In this document: positions 6,512-15,178 of the stretch, piece by piece
Numbering within the stretch: position 1 is the first letter of the stretch
Layout: every line of letters starts with the position of its first letter
Source of the DNA: Actinomycetales bacterium
Lineage (GTDB): Bacteria; Actinomycetota; Actinomycetes; S36-B12; UBA5976
Direction of reading: 5' to 3'
Length of the DNA: 64,000 nucleotides
Assembly (NCBI GenBank): GCA_018969715.1
Contig: JAGWXT010000003.1
Coordinates: 124,001-188,000 of the forward strand
Position numbers and translations under genes: made by a program
Notes under the pieces: model-generated
Seen by the model: the letters and a program-made list of their open reading frames with translations, nothing else
What the model was told of the DNA's origin: nothing
Databases searched by the model: none

Positions 6512-9393
6512 GCCGGGCCGGCTCCTGTCCAATGTGCGCGCAGCACCGCGAGGTCGATCGCGGTGCCATCGGGGAGGGTCAGCCGCGGCTGTTCGGTGAG
6601 CGTGCCGACTGGTACCGCATCGGCGAGCAGGTTCTGCACCGCCACCACGTCATCGGGAGCGACCTCGAGCAGCAGTCGACCCGTGGACTCGCTGAACAGG
6701 TGGATGGCGGGTTCGGGAACGGGATCGAGATCGGCGCCGAGGTGTCCGGCCAGGCACATCTCGGCCACTGCCACGGCCAGTCCTCCCTCACTCAGGTCAT
6801 GGCAGGCGGCAACCAGTCCCATGCGGATGGCTGCATGGACGGCCCGGTAGCGCGCCGGTGCGGCGAGGTCCGGGGCGGGGACGACTCCATCATGTTGGTG
6901 GGCACTGTGCACCCGCCCAGCAACTGTGCCGGGTGCACCGATGAGTGCCGCATGGCTGCCGCCGAATTCCGGTTGCGTGGTACCCACCAGCAGCAGTCGG
7001 TTGCCCGCGCGTGTTGCCGCGGCGGTGACGGTTGCCGCGACATCGGGGATGGCCGCGACAGCGGTGATGACCAGCGTCGGCGGCACCTCATGGACCCGAC
7101 CGTCGGCGGCACGGTAGACATTGCGCAGGGAGTCCTTGCCCGAGACGAAGGGCGCCCTATACCTCTCTGCTGCCGCACAGCAGCCGTCCACTGCGGCCGC
7201 GAGTGAGCCCATCGTCGTGGGGTTGCGGGGGTCGGCCCAGGCGAAGTTGTCCAGCAGGGCGATGCGCGTGGGATCGGCGCCAACCGCGACGACATTGCGG
7301 ATCGCCTCATCGACGACCGCCTCGGCCATCCGTTGGGGGTCGCGCATTCCGAACCAGGGGTTCACCCCGATGCCGACAGCGAGGCCATGGGTCTGCCCGG
7401 GCTCGACGAGCACGGCGGCATCGCTGTGTCCGTCCAGATGTCCGCCGATCAGGGGTCGAACCGCTGTCGCACCGCGCACCTCGTAGTCGTAGCAGCGGAC
7501 GACATCAGCCTTGCTGGCGATCGTCGGGTGGGCGAGCAGTGCGCACAGCATCGTGGCGGGATCCCACCTGCGAAGCCACGACGGGCAGCCGCGCTCCGGG
7601 GTTCGCACCGGCACTGGCCGGGTTGCGTCCATCACCCGTTGCGGACGGCCACGGTGCAGGAAGTCGAGGTCGAGGTTGACCACCAGCGTTCCGTGCCAGC
7701 GCACCCGCAGCCGATTGTCACCGGTGAACGAGCCCAGGTCATGGCAGTCGATCCCATGCCGGGTGCACGCGGCTTCGACGACTGCCACCGAAGCCGGCGG
7801 CACCGCAAGCACCATCCGCTCCTGGGCCTCCGACAGCCAGACCTCCCAGGGGGCCAACCCCGGGTACTTCAGTGGCACCTCGCTGAGGTCCACCTCAGCG
7901 CCTACGCCATCGGCCATCTCGCCGACGGCCGAGGACAGACCACCGGCACCGCAGTCGGTGATGGCCCGGTAGTAAGTGTTGATCTCGGCGAGAACCGACA
8001 TCACCTGCTTCTCGGTCAGCGGTGCTCCGATCTGCACGCTCGCTCCACTTACCGTCCCCGAGCGGGAGTCCATGGCGCGGGACGAGAAGGTCGCACCGCG
8101 CAGGCCATCGCGTCCAGTGCGGCCACCGATGACAATGACCCGGTCCCCCGGCCGTGGCACCTGCTCCTCGCGCCACGCGTCGGCGCGTCCGATGCAGCCG
8201 GCGAAGACCAGCGGGGTGGTGAGGTAGCCGGGGTCATGAATGACCGCCCCGGCGATGGTCGGCAGCCCGATCTTGTTGCCGTAGTCGGCGATCCCGGCGA
8301 TGACCCCGGCGCGCACACGGGAGGGCGGCAGCACCCCGGCGGGGATCTCGACAGCCGGCGTGTCCCGCAGCCCGAAGCAGACGACGTCGGTGCACGCGAT
8401 CGGCTGGTGGCCGGCGCCCAGGATGTCGCGAATCACGCCGCCGACCCCGGTGTTCGCGCCACCGAATGGCTCGATGGCGCTGGGCCGGTTATGCGTCTCG
8501 CACTTCACCGCGATCGTGTGATCGGGATGGAAGCCGATGATGCCGGCATTGCCAGTGAAGGCGCTGCGGACGAAGGGGGCGCCGATGCCCTCGGTCGAGC
8601 GGCGCAGCCGCTCCAGTAGGGACGGCTCGAGGGGACCGCCCTCGGTGCGGACCTGCGCACGGAAGGTCGTGTGCGCGCAGTGCTCACTCCACGTCTGGGC
8701 AATCATCTCGAGCTCGACATCCGTTGCCGGTCGATGGTTGGTGAAGAACTCAGTGATCGCGAAGCAGTCGATGGGGTCGAGGGCGAGTTGACGTTCCTCA
8801 TTCAGCTGCGCGAGGGTGCCGGGGAGGTCGAGGACGAACTGCTCAACCTCGCTGTGGGAAGAACAGGTGGTGGCCGTGAAGACCGGTGTCAGTGGGCTGT
8901 CAACCCGCCACTGCTCGATGACCGGGTTGGCGAGCACCAGCCGGATGAGTCGATCGAGATCCTTCTCGGTGAGGTCGCCGGCGACCGTGAACCGGCGACC
9001 ACTGGCGATGCCTGCGAGACCGAGGTCCATGCTCGCGGTCAGCCGCACCAACTCATCCGTCGTCGTGTTGGTGACACCGGGATGTGGAGCGACCTCGATG
9101 ACCCTCAGGTGGGGGGCACCGGAGCCCTTCTGACGATCGACCGCACTGGCGCCGGGGAGGATCTCCCAGCAACCGGTCTGCGTCACCGGGTCGACAAGTA
9201 CTCCGGTGAGTACCGCTCGTGCCGCTGGCCCGACGTCAGCGCGCAGGTACACCAGGTCCGCAACCGTCACGGACAGTGGTGGCAGGCCCAGTTCGGCCGC
9301 AGCGGCGCGAATGGCATCTGCTCGGGGATCATCACCGGTAGGCGTGATCGTCACGCGCGTGACGGGGGGTGAACCTGCCGCGTCCGCACTCAC
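6508..9393 (-). CDS. purL: FGAM synthase PurL with fused PurS-like N-terminal domain
   Basis: This 961-residue ATP-dependent synthase converts FGAR to FGAM. Typical small PurL is about 740 residues; the extra 200 at the N-terminus contain two PurS-like halves (VTITPTGDDPRADAI and, later, RRFTVAGDLTEKDLDRL). The catalytic domain follows: EIAQTWSEHC-type helix, VKCETHNRPSAIEPFGGANTG, LSEAQERMVL, GVGINPWFG, and the second AIR-synthetase-like half with SGKDSLRN and HDLSEGGLAVAVAEM. The glutaminase domain of the large 1300-residue PurL is absent and is supplied by PurQ. The GTG start has no strong ribosome site. It is the first gene of the purine operon. Confidence 0.93.
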   Translation of the reverse strand: MSADAAGSPPVTRVTITPTGDDPRADAIRAAAAELGLPPLSVTVADLVYLRADVGPAARAVLTGVLVDPVTQTGCWEILPGASAVDRQKGSGAPHLRVIEVAPHPGVTNTTTDELVRLTASMDLGLAGIASGRRFTVAGDLTEKDLDRLIRLVLANPVIEQWRVDSPLTPVFTATTCSSHSEVEQFVLDLPGTLAQLNEERQLALDPIDCFAITEFFTNHRPATDVELEMIAQTWSEHCAHTTFRAQVRTEGGPLEPSLLERLRRSTEGIGAPFVRSAFTGNAGIIGFHPDHTIAVKCETHNRPSAIEPFGGANTGVGGVIRDILGAGHQPIACTDVVCFGLRDTPAVEIPAGVLPPSRVRAGVIAGIADYGNKIGLPTIAGAVIHDPGYLTTPLVFAGCIGRADAWREEQVPRPGDRVIVIGGRTGRDGLRGATFSSRAMDSRSGTVSGASVQIGAPLTEKQVMSVLAEINTYYRAITDCGAGGLSSAVGEMADGVGAEVDLSEVPLKYPGLAPWEVWLSEAQERMVLAVPPASVAVVEAACTRHGIDCHDLGSFTGDNRLRVRWHGTLVVNLDLDFLHRGRPQRVMDATRPVPVRTPERGCPSWLRRWDPATMLCALLAHPTIASKADVVRCYDYEVRGATAVRPLIGGHLDGHSDAAVLVEPGQTHGLAVGIGVNPWFGMRDPQRMAEAVVDEAIRNVVAVGADPTRIALLDNFAWADPRNPTTMGSLAAAVDGCCAAAERYRAPFVSGKDSLRNVYRAADGRVHEVPPTLVITAVAAIPDVAATVTAAATRAGNRLLLVGTTQPEFGGSHAALIGAPGTVAGRVHSAHQHDGVVPAPDLAAPARYRAVHAAIRMGLVAACHDLSEGGLAVAVAEMCLAGHLGADLDPVPEPAIHLFSESTGRLLLEVAPDDVVAVQNLLADAVPVGTLTEQPRLTLPDGTAIDLAVLRAHWTGAGPA

Positions 9394-9452
9394 CCGGTCA
9401 CGCTAGTAGCCCGGCCACGCCCCCGACTCGGGCCTGGGCGCACTCGCGTCGG

Positions 9453-9959
9453 CTAGCCCTTCACGCCTGCCTTGGCCACGGTTCGTTGTGCGCTGCGATG
9501 GGCGACATAGGCGCTCGACCTGCCATTCCACATCAGCCACAGCACGATGAGCTCAAGGACGATGACGGCGACCCCACGCCACAACAGCGGCGCGCCCTGC
9601 GTGATCTCCAGCCCACCGGTGATCATTGCCACCACGGCGAGCAGGGTGAGCACCCACCGAGCCCACTTATGGCCCTTTGCCAATGACACGGTGATCACCA
9701 CTCGCACCAGCGCAAGCAGCAGCGAGATCAGGCCCAGCGACAGCACTCCGACCGCAATGCCAACTGCGATCGTCTCCGTGGTCACCCCCTGCGGCAGGTC
9801 GATGGACTCAGCGCTGATCGCGGAGGCGACGTCGGCTTGGATGCTCGGGGTCAGCAGGCTCCATCCGCCAACGAGGAACAGCAGGGCACTGAGCACTCCG
9901 AGCAGGGCGACGATCCAGTTGAGGACCACGGCCAAAGACAGTGAGATAGGTCGTTTCAT
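9453..9959 (-). CDS. Small four-helix membrane protein, function unknown
   Basis: About 168 residues from the ATG at 9959 (MKRPISLSLAVVLNW). An upstream extension to 10034 is rich in Arg and Asp and is unlikely to be translated. Four hydrophobic segments can be seen: residues about 8-28, 60-85, 95-110 and 120-140, with Arg/Lys-rich loops and a basic C-terminal tail. I do not recognise the family. It points the same way as the purine operon, but there is a gap and nothing links it to purines. Confidence 0.6.
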   Translation of the reverse strand: MKRPISLSLAVVLNWIVALLGVLSALLFLVGGWSLLTPSIQADVASAISAESIDLPQGVTTETIAVGIAVGVLSLGLISLLLALVRVVITVSLAKGHKWARWVLTLLAVVAMITGGLEITQGAPLLWRGVAVIVLELIVLWLMWNGRSSAYVAHRSAQRTVAKAGVKG

Positions 9960-10033
9960 GAGAGCTGAGCGTAGGGCACGGTCGCGCCCGGTTGCGCGTC
10001 GATCACCGGCATCGTTCGCCGGAGTGGGCCGCA

Positions 10034-10125
10034 ATCGTTACGAAATCGTTATCGCGAAGGCTTGACAACGACCCGGCTCGGTTGGCTACTGTCGGCAATC
10101 AGCAACGGGGATCCTTTTCGTAACG
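10034..10125 (+). promoter_or_regulatory. Promoter and candidate operator of the sugar importer operon
   Basis: The heptamer ATCGTTA occurs at 10034-10040 and again at 10045-10051, exactly one helical turn apart. CGTTACGAAA (10036-10045) has a perfect inverted copy, TTTCGTAACG, at 10116-10125, about 80 bp downstream. Between them lie TTGACA (10062-10067) and a TACTGT-like -10 at 10087-10092, spacing 19. This fits a promoter flanked by two operator half-sites that a looping repressor could bridge. No regulator gene is adjacent. Confidence 0.5.
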
Positions 10126-10154
10126 GGGAGCATTTTCGAATGGAGGAGTGCCCG

Positions 10155-10922
10155 GTGAAGATCCCGGAGGTTCTTTTCTCCTTTCGCAACATGCGGAAAT
10201 CCTTCGGATCCGTGGAGGCGCTGCGCGACGGAAGTATCGACATTCGCCCCGGCTACTGCCACGCGATTGTCGGCGACAACGGGGCGGGGAAGTCCACGTT
10301 TCTCAAGCTCATTGCCGGTGCCGAGGTCCCGGACGGTGGCACTGAGATCGGACCCAACGGCCAGGAGGTTCGGATTACCTCCCCGCAGGATGCGATGGAG
10401 TTGGGAATCGCGACGGTCTATCAGAATCTCGCCCTTGCCGAGAACCGCAGCGTCGCTGAGAACGTCTTTCTCGGAAATGAGCCGCGGCGCTTCGGGATGA
10501 TCCGCCGCCGCGAAATGGAGGAGCGAGCTGCCGTCGCATTGCGGAAGATCACCACTCGGGACATTCCAATCGGCGCCCTCGTCTCGAATCTCTCCGGTGG
10601 GCAACGTCAGGCGGTCGCCCTCAGTCGCGCCGTTGTTGACGAAACCAAGACGGTGGTGCTGCTGGACGAGCCGACGGCGGCACTCGGCATTCAGGAGTCC
10701 CGGCACGTCCTGGACGCCATCCGCGGCTTGCGGGACACCGGGATGGGGGTCGTCATGATCAGTCACAGCCTTGCCCATGTCTTCGAGGTTGCCGATGACA
10801 TCACCGTGTTTCGGGCGGGACGAGTGACCGCATTCCTGCAACGCGCCGAGACCACTCCCGATGAAGTGGTCTCCTACATCACCGGACTCGCGGGTGCGGG
10901 TGACACCGAGGAGGACTCATGA
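10155..10922 (+). CDS. Sugar ABC transporter ATP-binding protein (single-domain RbsA/FrcA type)
   Basis: This ATPase drives an RbsABC-class importer. It has Walker A GDNGAGKST, the Q-loop in VYQNLAL, the signature LSGGQRQAVALSRA, Walker B VVLLDEPTAALG and the H-loop in MISHSL. It has one nucleotide-binding domain of about 255 residues, not the doubled 500-residue form of E. coli RbsA. I chose the GTG at 10155 because GGAGGAG sits 8 bases before it; the ATG at 10140 is an alternative. The permease start overlaps its stop (ATGA at 10919). Confidence 0.9.
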   Translation: MKIPEVLFSFRNMRKSFGSVEALRDGSIDIRPGYCHAIVGDNGAGKSTFLKLIAGAEVPDGGTEIGPNGQEVRITSPQDAMELGIATVYQNLALAENRSVAENVFLGNEPRRFGMIRRREMEERAAVALRKITTRDIPIGALVSNLSGGQRQAVALSRAVVDETKTVVLLDEPTAALGIQESRHVLDAIRGLRDTGMGVVMISHSLAHVFEVADDITVFRAGRVTAFLQRAETTPDEVVSYITGLAGAGDTEEDS

Positions 10923-11926
10923 CCGCGCTGGTGGCACCGGCTCAACTCGACGTCACGGGGCGTCGGAGTTTTGTCACCCGGATGATCTTCGGGCCCCGAG
11001 AGGCCGTCCTGATCGGTCTCATTGTCGTGCTCATGATCATCATGTGGTTCATTGAGCCGCGCTTCCTCGCCCTGGCCAACCTGCGCGCGATCCTCATCGG
11101 CAGCGCGATGGAAATGGTGCTGGTCGTCGGCGTGGTCTTCCTCATGGTCGGCAAGATGTTCGACCTATCGCTTGACGGCGTCATCAACATGGTTGGAGTC
11201 GTGGCGGGGCTGCTGATGGTCGGCGGTGTGCCATGGCCGATCGCCTGTGCCGCCGCCCTCGCTGCAGGCGCTGGTATCGGTCTCATCAACGGCATCTGCA
11301 CCACGACGCTGAACATGAACCCGCTGATGACAACGTTGGCCACCTGGTGGATCGCCCGCGGCATTGCATTCGGCCTCACCCAGGGGATATCGCCCTACGG
11401 CTTCCCACAGCAGTTCGTCGACATCGGTTACAGCCGTCTTGCCGGCATTCCTATCGTGTACTACTACGCACTCGCCGCGTTGGTCATCGGCGCTCTTGTT
11501 CTGGCCTTCACGAAGTACGGATACGACACCTTCGCGGTCGGCGGCAACCGCCTCGCATCGCGCCTGCGGGGTATTCCCACTCGCCGGGTGACCATGACCG
11601 CCTTCCTCGTACTGGCGCTGTTGGCTGGCTTCACCGGGCTGGTCTACGCGGCTCGACTGAATGCCGCAACGCCGCAGGCTGCCGTGAACGTCAACCTGCG
11701 GGTGATCGCGGCGGCCGTGATCGGCGGATGTGCCTTGGCCGGCGGCCGAGGGACCGTTATCGGCGGGGTGCTCGGCGTGCTCTTTGTGAGCCTGTTGCTG
11801 AGCTCGACGCTGGTCCTTGGCATCGACGGGGTCTGGCAGTACACGATCCTCGGGGGAGTCATCCTCGTTGCCGTCGGTGCGGATGCACTCGCCGCGAAGG
11901 TGCGGGGGCAGGAGGACCTTGAATGA
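10919..11926 (+). CDS. Sugar ABC transporter permease (RbsC family)
   Basis: This 335-residue polytopic membrane protein has eight to ten hydrophobic segments and the conserved cytoplasmic loop of the BPD_transp_2 family: GYDTFAVGGNRLASRLRGIPTRRV, which contacts the ATPase. AAAVIGGCALAGGRGTVIGGVLG near the C-terminus is the usual RbsC motif. It forms the pore, probably as a homodimer, and is co-translated with the upstream ATPase. A 143-bp gap separates it from the binding-protein gene. Confidence 0.92.
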   Translation: MTALVAPAQLDVTGRRSFVTRMIFGPREAVLIGLIVVLMIIMWFIEPRFLALANLRAILIGSAMEMVLVVGVVFLMVGKMFDLSLDGVINMVGVVAGLLMVGGVPWPIACAAALAAGAGIGLINGICTTTLNMNPLMTTLATWWIARGIAFGLTQGISPYGFPQQFVDIGYSRLAGIPIVYYYALAALVIGALVLAFTKYGYDTFAVGGNRLASRLRGIPTRRVTMTAFLVLALLAGFTGLVYAARLNAATPQAAVNVNLRVIAAAVIGGCALAGGRGTVIGGVLGVLFVSLLLSSTLVLGIDGVWQYTILGGVILVAVGADALAAKVRGQEDLE

Positions 11927-12069
11927 CGGATTTCGCCGGTGGACCGGTCCGGCATGTCAGGGCATCAGTAGGGCGCACGACGACAGCACCCCAGCAGTGA
12001 CAGCAGCACCTTTGGGCGCGAGGAAATCATCCTCGTGTAGCAATGACCACTGATGAAAGGCAGGTACGT

Positions 12070-13077
12070 ATGAGGCGATATGCCGCAATTGCGGCTGCGC
12101 TCGCAGGCGCAGCACTGGTGCTGTCCGGATGCACCAGCGAGGGAGCATCCGACACGGCGGCCGAGGAGACGGCAGCAGCGGAGGCACCGGCAGAGGAGGC
12201 ACCGGCAGCGGAGGCACCGGCGGCCAGCGATGACTGCACCTACTACTGGTTGGCAGCCAACATCACGCATCCCTTCTACGTTGAGGGCAAGGCCGGCTGG
12301 AACAAGGCCGCTGAGGAACTCGGCGTCAAGGCTGAGCTCGTCGGCCCACTCGACCCGGATGTCCAGCAGCAGGTGGCATTCCTCGAGCAGATCATCGCGC
12401 AGCCTGATCAGACCTGTGGGCTGTACATGTACGCAATCGACTACAACACAGTCGGTCCGATCATGAAGAAGGTCCGCGAGGCCGGAATCCCCGTCATCAA
12501 CGGCAACGGTGACAGCGAGGACAAGACCATCCGTGATGCATTCATCGGAACCGACAACGTCGCCCTCGGCCGCGCCGGCTCCGTCCTTGCCTGCGACGCA
12601 CTCGGCGGCAAGGGCACCGTCGGCATCGTCTCCTTCATCACCGCGCAGAACCACCAGGAGCGGGTGAGGGGCTTCGAGGAGGGCATCAAGGCAAACTGCC
12701 CCGACGTGAAGGTGCTGCCGGTCTCCCCCAATGACGGCACCGCTGAAGGAGCATTCACCGCCGCCAACGGTCTGATCACCAGCAACCCGGATGTGAACCT
12801 CATCTGGGCGACTGACGCTGGCAGCCCAGGTGTTGCGCGTGCAGTTGAGGAGCGTGACCTCGTCGGCAAGATCCTGGTGGTCGGGACCGACCGCACGGCT
12901 GAGCAGATCGAGGCGATCAAGAAGGGTGTCGTGTCCGCCACGATCACCCAGGACACGACGACCGAGAACTACGTCGGCCTGTACATGCTGGACTGGCTGC
13001 GCAAGGGCCTGCAGGTTCCGGAGACGGTCATCACGAAGTCAGTTGTCATCGACGCCAACAACGTCGACACCCTGTAG
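12070..13077 (+). CDS. Sugar-binding lipoprotein of the ABC importer
   Basis: This is a periplasmic-binding protein type 1 (ribose-like). The ATG at 12070 gives MRRYAAIAAALAGAALVLSGC: a lipoprotein signal with the lipobox LSGC. A low-complexity Ala/Glu/Pro linker (about residues 28-55, built of short DNA repeats) tethers the receptor to the membrane. The mature fold begins at YYWLAANITHPFYVEGKAGW and ends with TITQDTTTENYVGLYMLDWL. The ligand is probably a pentose, hexose or related polyol; it cannot be fixed by eye. Two strong hairpins follow the gene, which may keep its transcript abundant compared with the other parts. Confidence 0.92.
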   Translation: MRRYAAIAAALAGAALVLSGCTSEGASDTAAEETAAAEAPAEEAPAAEAPAASDDCTYYWLAANITHPFYVEGKAGWNKAAEELGVKAELVGPLDPDVQQQVAFLEQIIAQPDQTCGLYMYAIDYNTVGPIMKKVREAGIPVINGNGDSEDKTIRDAFIGTDNVALGRAGSVLACDALGGKGTVGIVSFITAQNHQERVRGFEEGIKANCPDVKVLPVSPNDGTAEGAFTAANGLITSNPDVNLIWATDAGSPGVARAVEERDLVGKILVVGTDRTAEQIEAIKKGVVSATITQDTTTENYVGLYMLDWLRKGLQVPETVITKSVVIDANNVDTL

Positions 13078-13084
13078 TCACGTC

Positions 13085-13108
13085 CCCGGTGGGAAGTGTC
13101 CCACCGGG
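13085..13108 (+). terminator. Perfect 10-bp hairpin after the binding-protein gene
   Basis: CCCGGTGGGA and TCCCACCGGG pair perfectly around the 4-base loop AGTG, seven bases after the stop codon. There is no U tract, so it may act as a partial terminator or as a 3' stabiliser. Confidence 0.6.
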
Positions 13109-13130
13109 TGACCACAGCACGAAGGACGCG

Positions 13131-13173
13131 TGCGGGGATGGGATCCGGAGAGTTTTCCGAACCCATCCCCGCA
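13131..13173 (+). promoter_or_regulatory. Strong 12-bp hairpin in the SMP-30 leader
   Basis: TGCGGGGATGGG (13131-13142) pairs perfectly with CCCATCCCCGCA (13162-13173). An inner CGGA/TCCG stem extends it, with a six-base apical loop. It ends 26 bases before the SMP-30 start. It could attenuate read-through from the importer operon or protect the binding-protein mRNA. Confidence 0.6.
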
Positions 13174-13199
13174 CCGCATATGGGATGAGAGGAGTCGCC

Positions 13200-14084
13200 A
13201 TGCAGCAGTTGAGCGCCTGTGAGGTTCTCGTTGACTGCCGCCTCGACCTCAGCGAGGGACCGGCATGGCACGCCGCCGAAGGAGCCCTGTACTGGGTGAG
13301 CATCCTCGACGGGGTCGTGCATCGCTACCACCTGAGCAGTGGTGAGCATCGCACGTGGGAGGTGGGCCAGATGGTCGGGGCCGTCGTTGTTCGTGAATCG
13401 GGGGGCATGATGCTCGCCATCCGCGATGGCTTTGCCACCCTCGACACCGTCAGTGGCATGACGACCCTGGTCGCTGAAGTTGAGTCAACGGATGCCGGCC
13501 AGCGTATGAACGATGGGAAGTGCGATGCGCGTGGTCGGTTCTGGGCTGGCACCATGAGTGCGAGCACCCCAGTTCCCGGCTCCGGCACCCTCTATCGCCT
13601 CGATGCTGACCGAACGGTCACGCCGATGCTGGGGGGAGTGACCATCTCAAATGGCCTCGGGTGGAGTCCGGACAACAGGACCATGTACTTCATCGACACG
13701 CCCACAGGGCGGGTTGATGCATTTGACTTCGACCTCGCCAGCGGGACCATCGACAACCGGCGCGGGTGTGCCCAGGTCACGCGGGGGGAGGCCTCTCCGG
13801 ATGGCATGGCGGTGGATGCCGAGGGGTGTCTGTGGGTCGCCGTCTGGGGGGTGGGTGAGGTTCGACGCTACAGTCCTGATGGCCGGCATTGCGCGACCCT
13901 GCGGACCCCACTGCCGGCACCCTCGAGTTGCGCCTTCGGTGGCAGCGGCTTGGACACCCTCATGATCACGACTGCCCGACTAGGGCTCACCCCCGAACAA
14001 TGCGCCGAGTTTCCCCACTCCGGAAGCATTCTGGCCGCTGATGTGGGTGTGGTCGGGCTGCCGGTGGCCACCTGTGCGGCATGA
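13200..14084 (+). CDS. SMP-30/gluconolactonase family protein
   Basis: This 294-residue six-bladed beta-propeller hydrolyses sugar lactones in characterised relatives, using a divalent metal. SEGPAWHAAEGALYWVSI is the first-blade motif with the metal-binding Glu; RMNDGKCDARGRFWAGTM and ISNGLGWSPDNRTMYFIDT supply the conserved Asn residues, and EASPDGMAVDAEGCLWVAVW the Asp. The ATG at 13200 has AGAGGAG upstream. Next to a sugar importer it would open a lactone made by a dehydrogenase, for example the SDR encoded just downstream on the other strand. Confidence 0.88.
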   Translation: MQQLSACEVLVDCRLDLSEGPAWHAAEGALYWVSILDGVVHRYHLSSGEHRTWEVGQMVGAVVVRESGGMMLAIRDGFATLDTVSGMTTLVAEVESTDAGQRMNDGKCDARGRFWAGTMSASTPVPGSGTLYRLDADRTVTPMLGGVTISNGLGWSPDNRTMYFIDTPTGRVDAFDFDLASGTIDNRRGCAQVTRGEASPDGMAVDAEGCLWVAVWGVGEVRRYSPDGRHCATLRTPLPAPSSCAFGGSGLDTLMITTARLGLTPEQCAEFPHSGSILAADVGVVGLPVATCAA

Positions 14085-14126
14085 ATCCCCGTCCGCCGCT
14101 GGGTCGCAACAGTAAGCGGCCCGGCG

Positions 14127-14960
14127 TCAGAGACCTGGGACGTAGCCCTGCCCGTATTGCACCGTCACCGGATCTCGGAAGAAGGGCACGGCCGGCATGA
14201 TGGTTGTCTGGCCACCATCGCAGTTGATCGTCTGCCCAATGATGTAGCGGGATTCCGGCGAGGAGAGGAACGCCGCCAGCGCTCCGATATCCGAGCCCTG
14301 ACCGATGAAGCCGCTGGGCAGGACCTGTGCCGCCGCCTGCTCGTCAAAGGTCTCATCCAGTTCGAGGACCTTGCGTTGGTTCTCCACCAGCACCCAGCCC
14401 GACGCGATGCAGTTAACGCGAACTCCCTGCTGGATCAGCTCCAAGGACATCGTTCGAGTCAACCCTACGATCGCAGCCTTCGTTGCCGCGTACACCGAGT
14501 GCTCAGTCATCGCGCCATAGGCATGCACTGAACTGATGTTGACCAATGTGCCTCCCTGACGCGGGATCATGATCTCGGCCGCCCCCTGTGAGACGAAGAA
14601 CATGCCTCGGACATTCACGTTGAACAGCGTGTCGTACTGCTCCGGGGTCGTCTTCAGCAGCGGCCGATTCATCGTGATGCCGGAGTTGTTGATCACACCA
14701 TCGAGGTCACCCAGTGCCTCGGCGGCGCGCTCCGGCAGCTGCCGTGCCTGCGAAACCTCCCCGAGATCCGCCTTGAGCACAGCCGCGGTGCCACCGGCGG
14801 CGCGAATGGTCGCGGCCGCCGACTCCGCTCCGTCCGCACTGTGTGCATAGTGCAGGGCCACTTTCGCGCCACGGTCAGCGAAGTCCAGTGCCAGTCCCCG
14901 TCCGATCCCCGTGCCCGCACCCGTGATGAGAATGTGGCGACCCGCGAGCGTCTGAAACAC
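14127..14960 (-). CDS. Short-chain dehydrogenase/reductase (classical SDR)
   Basis: This 277-residue NAD(P)-dependent oxidoreductase has the cofactor motif TGAGTGIG (residues 14-21), NNSG, the catalytic Ser in NISSVHAYG and YAATK with Tyr and Lys. INCDGGQ near the C-terminus is typical of glucose/sugar dehydrogenase-like SDRs. The GTG start has an excellent AAGGAGG seven bases upstream. It faces the SMP-30 gene and probably oxidises the imported sugar or a later intermediate; the substrate is inferred from context only. Confidence 0.88.
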   Translation of the reverse strand: MFQTLAGRHILITGAGTGIGRGLALDFADRGAKVALHYAHSADGAESAAATIRAAGGTAAVLKADLGEVSQARQLPERAAEALGDLDGVINNSGITMNRPLLKTTPEQYDTLFNVNVRGMFFVSQGAAEIMIPRQGGTLVNISSVHAYGAMTEHSVYAATKAAIVGLTRTMSLELIQQGVRVNCIASGWVLVENQRKVLELDETFDEQAAAQVLPSGFIGQGSDIGALAAFLSSPESRYIIGQTINCDGGQTTIMPAVPFFRDPVTVQYGQGYVPGL

Positions 14961-15178
14961 CCACCAACCTCCTTGTTTATATTTAGCCCTTGTCTATGCG
15001 CTGTCCTCATCGGGCACGCTGATGCGCTGCCCTTGATCGTGCACGCTCGACGTGAGGCCGAGTGGTCTTGCTGGCCGCGCGAACTCGGCCACCCTGCGGC
15101 ACCCTAGGCTACAGTCAACAGTCATCCGAATCGTCGTCGCCGGACGGGCCCCGGCGGCGGGCACGGAGAGGCGGCATC

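Noticed and set aside
14095-14120. GCCGCT/AGCGGC pair between the SMP-30 and SDR genes as a bidirectional terminator
   Set aside because: Only six base pairs with a 14-base loop and no T run; too weak to claim.
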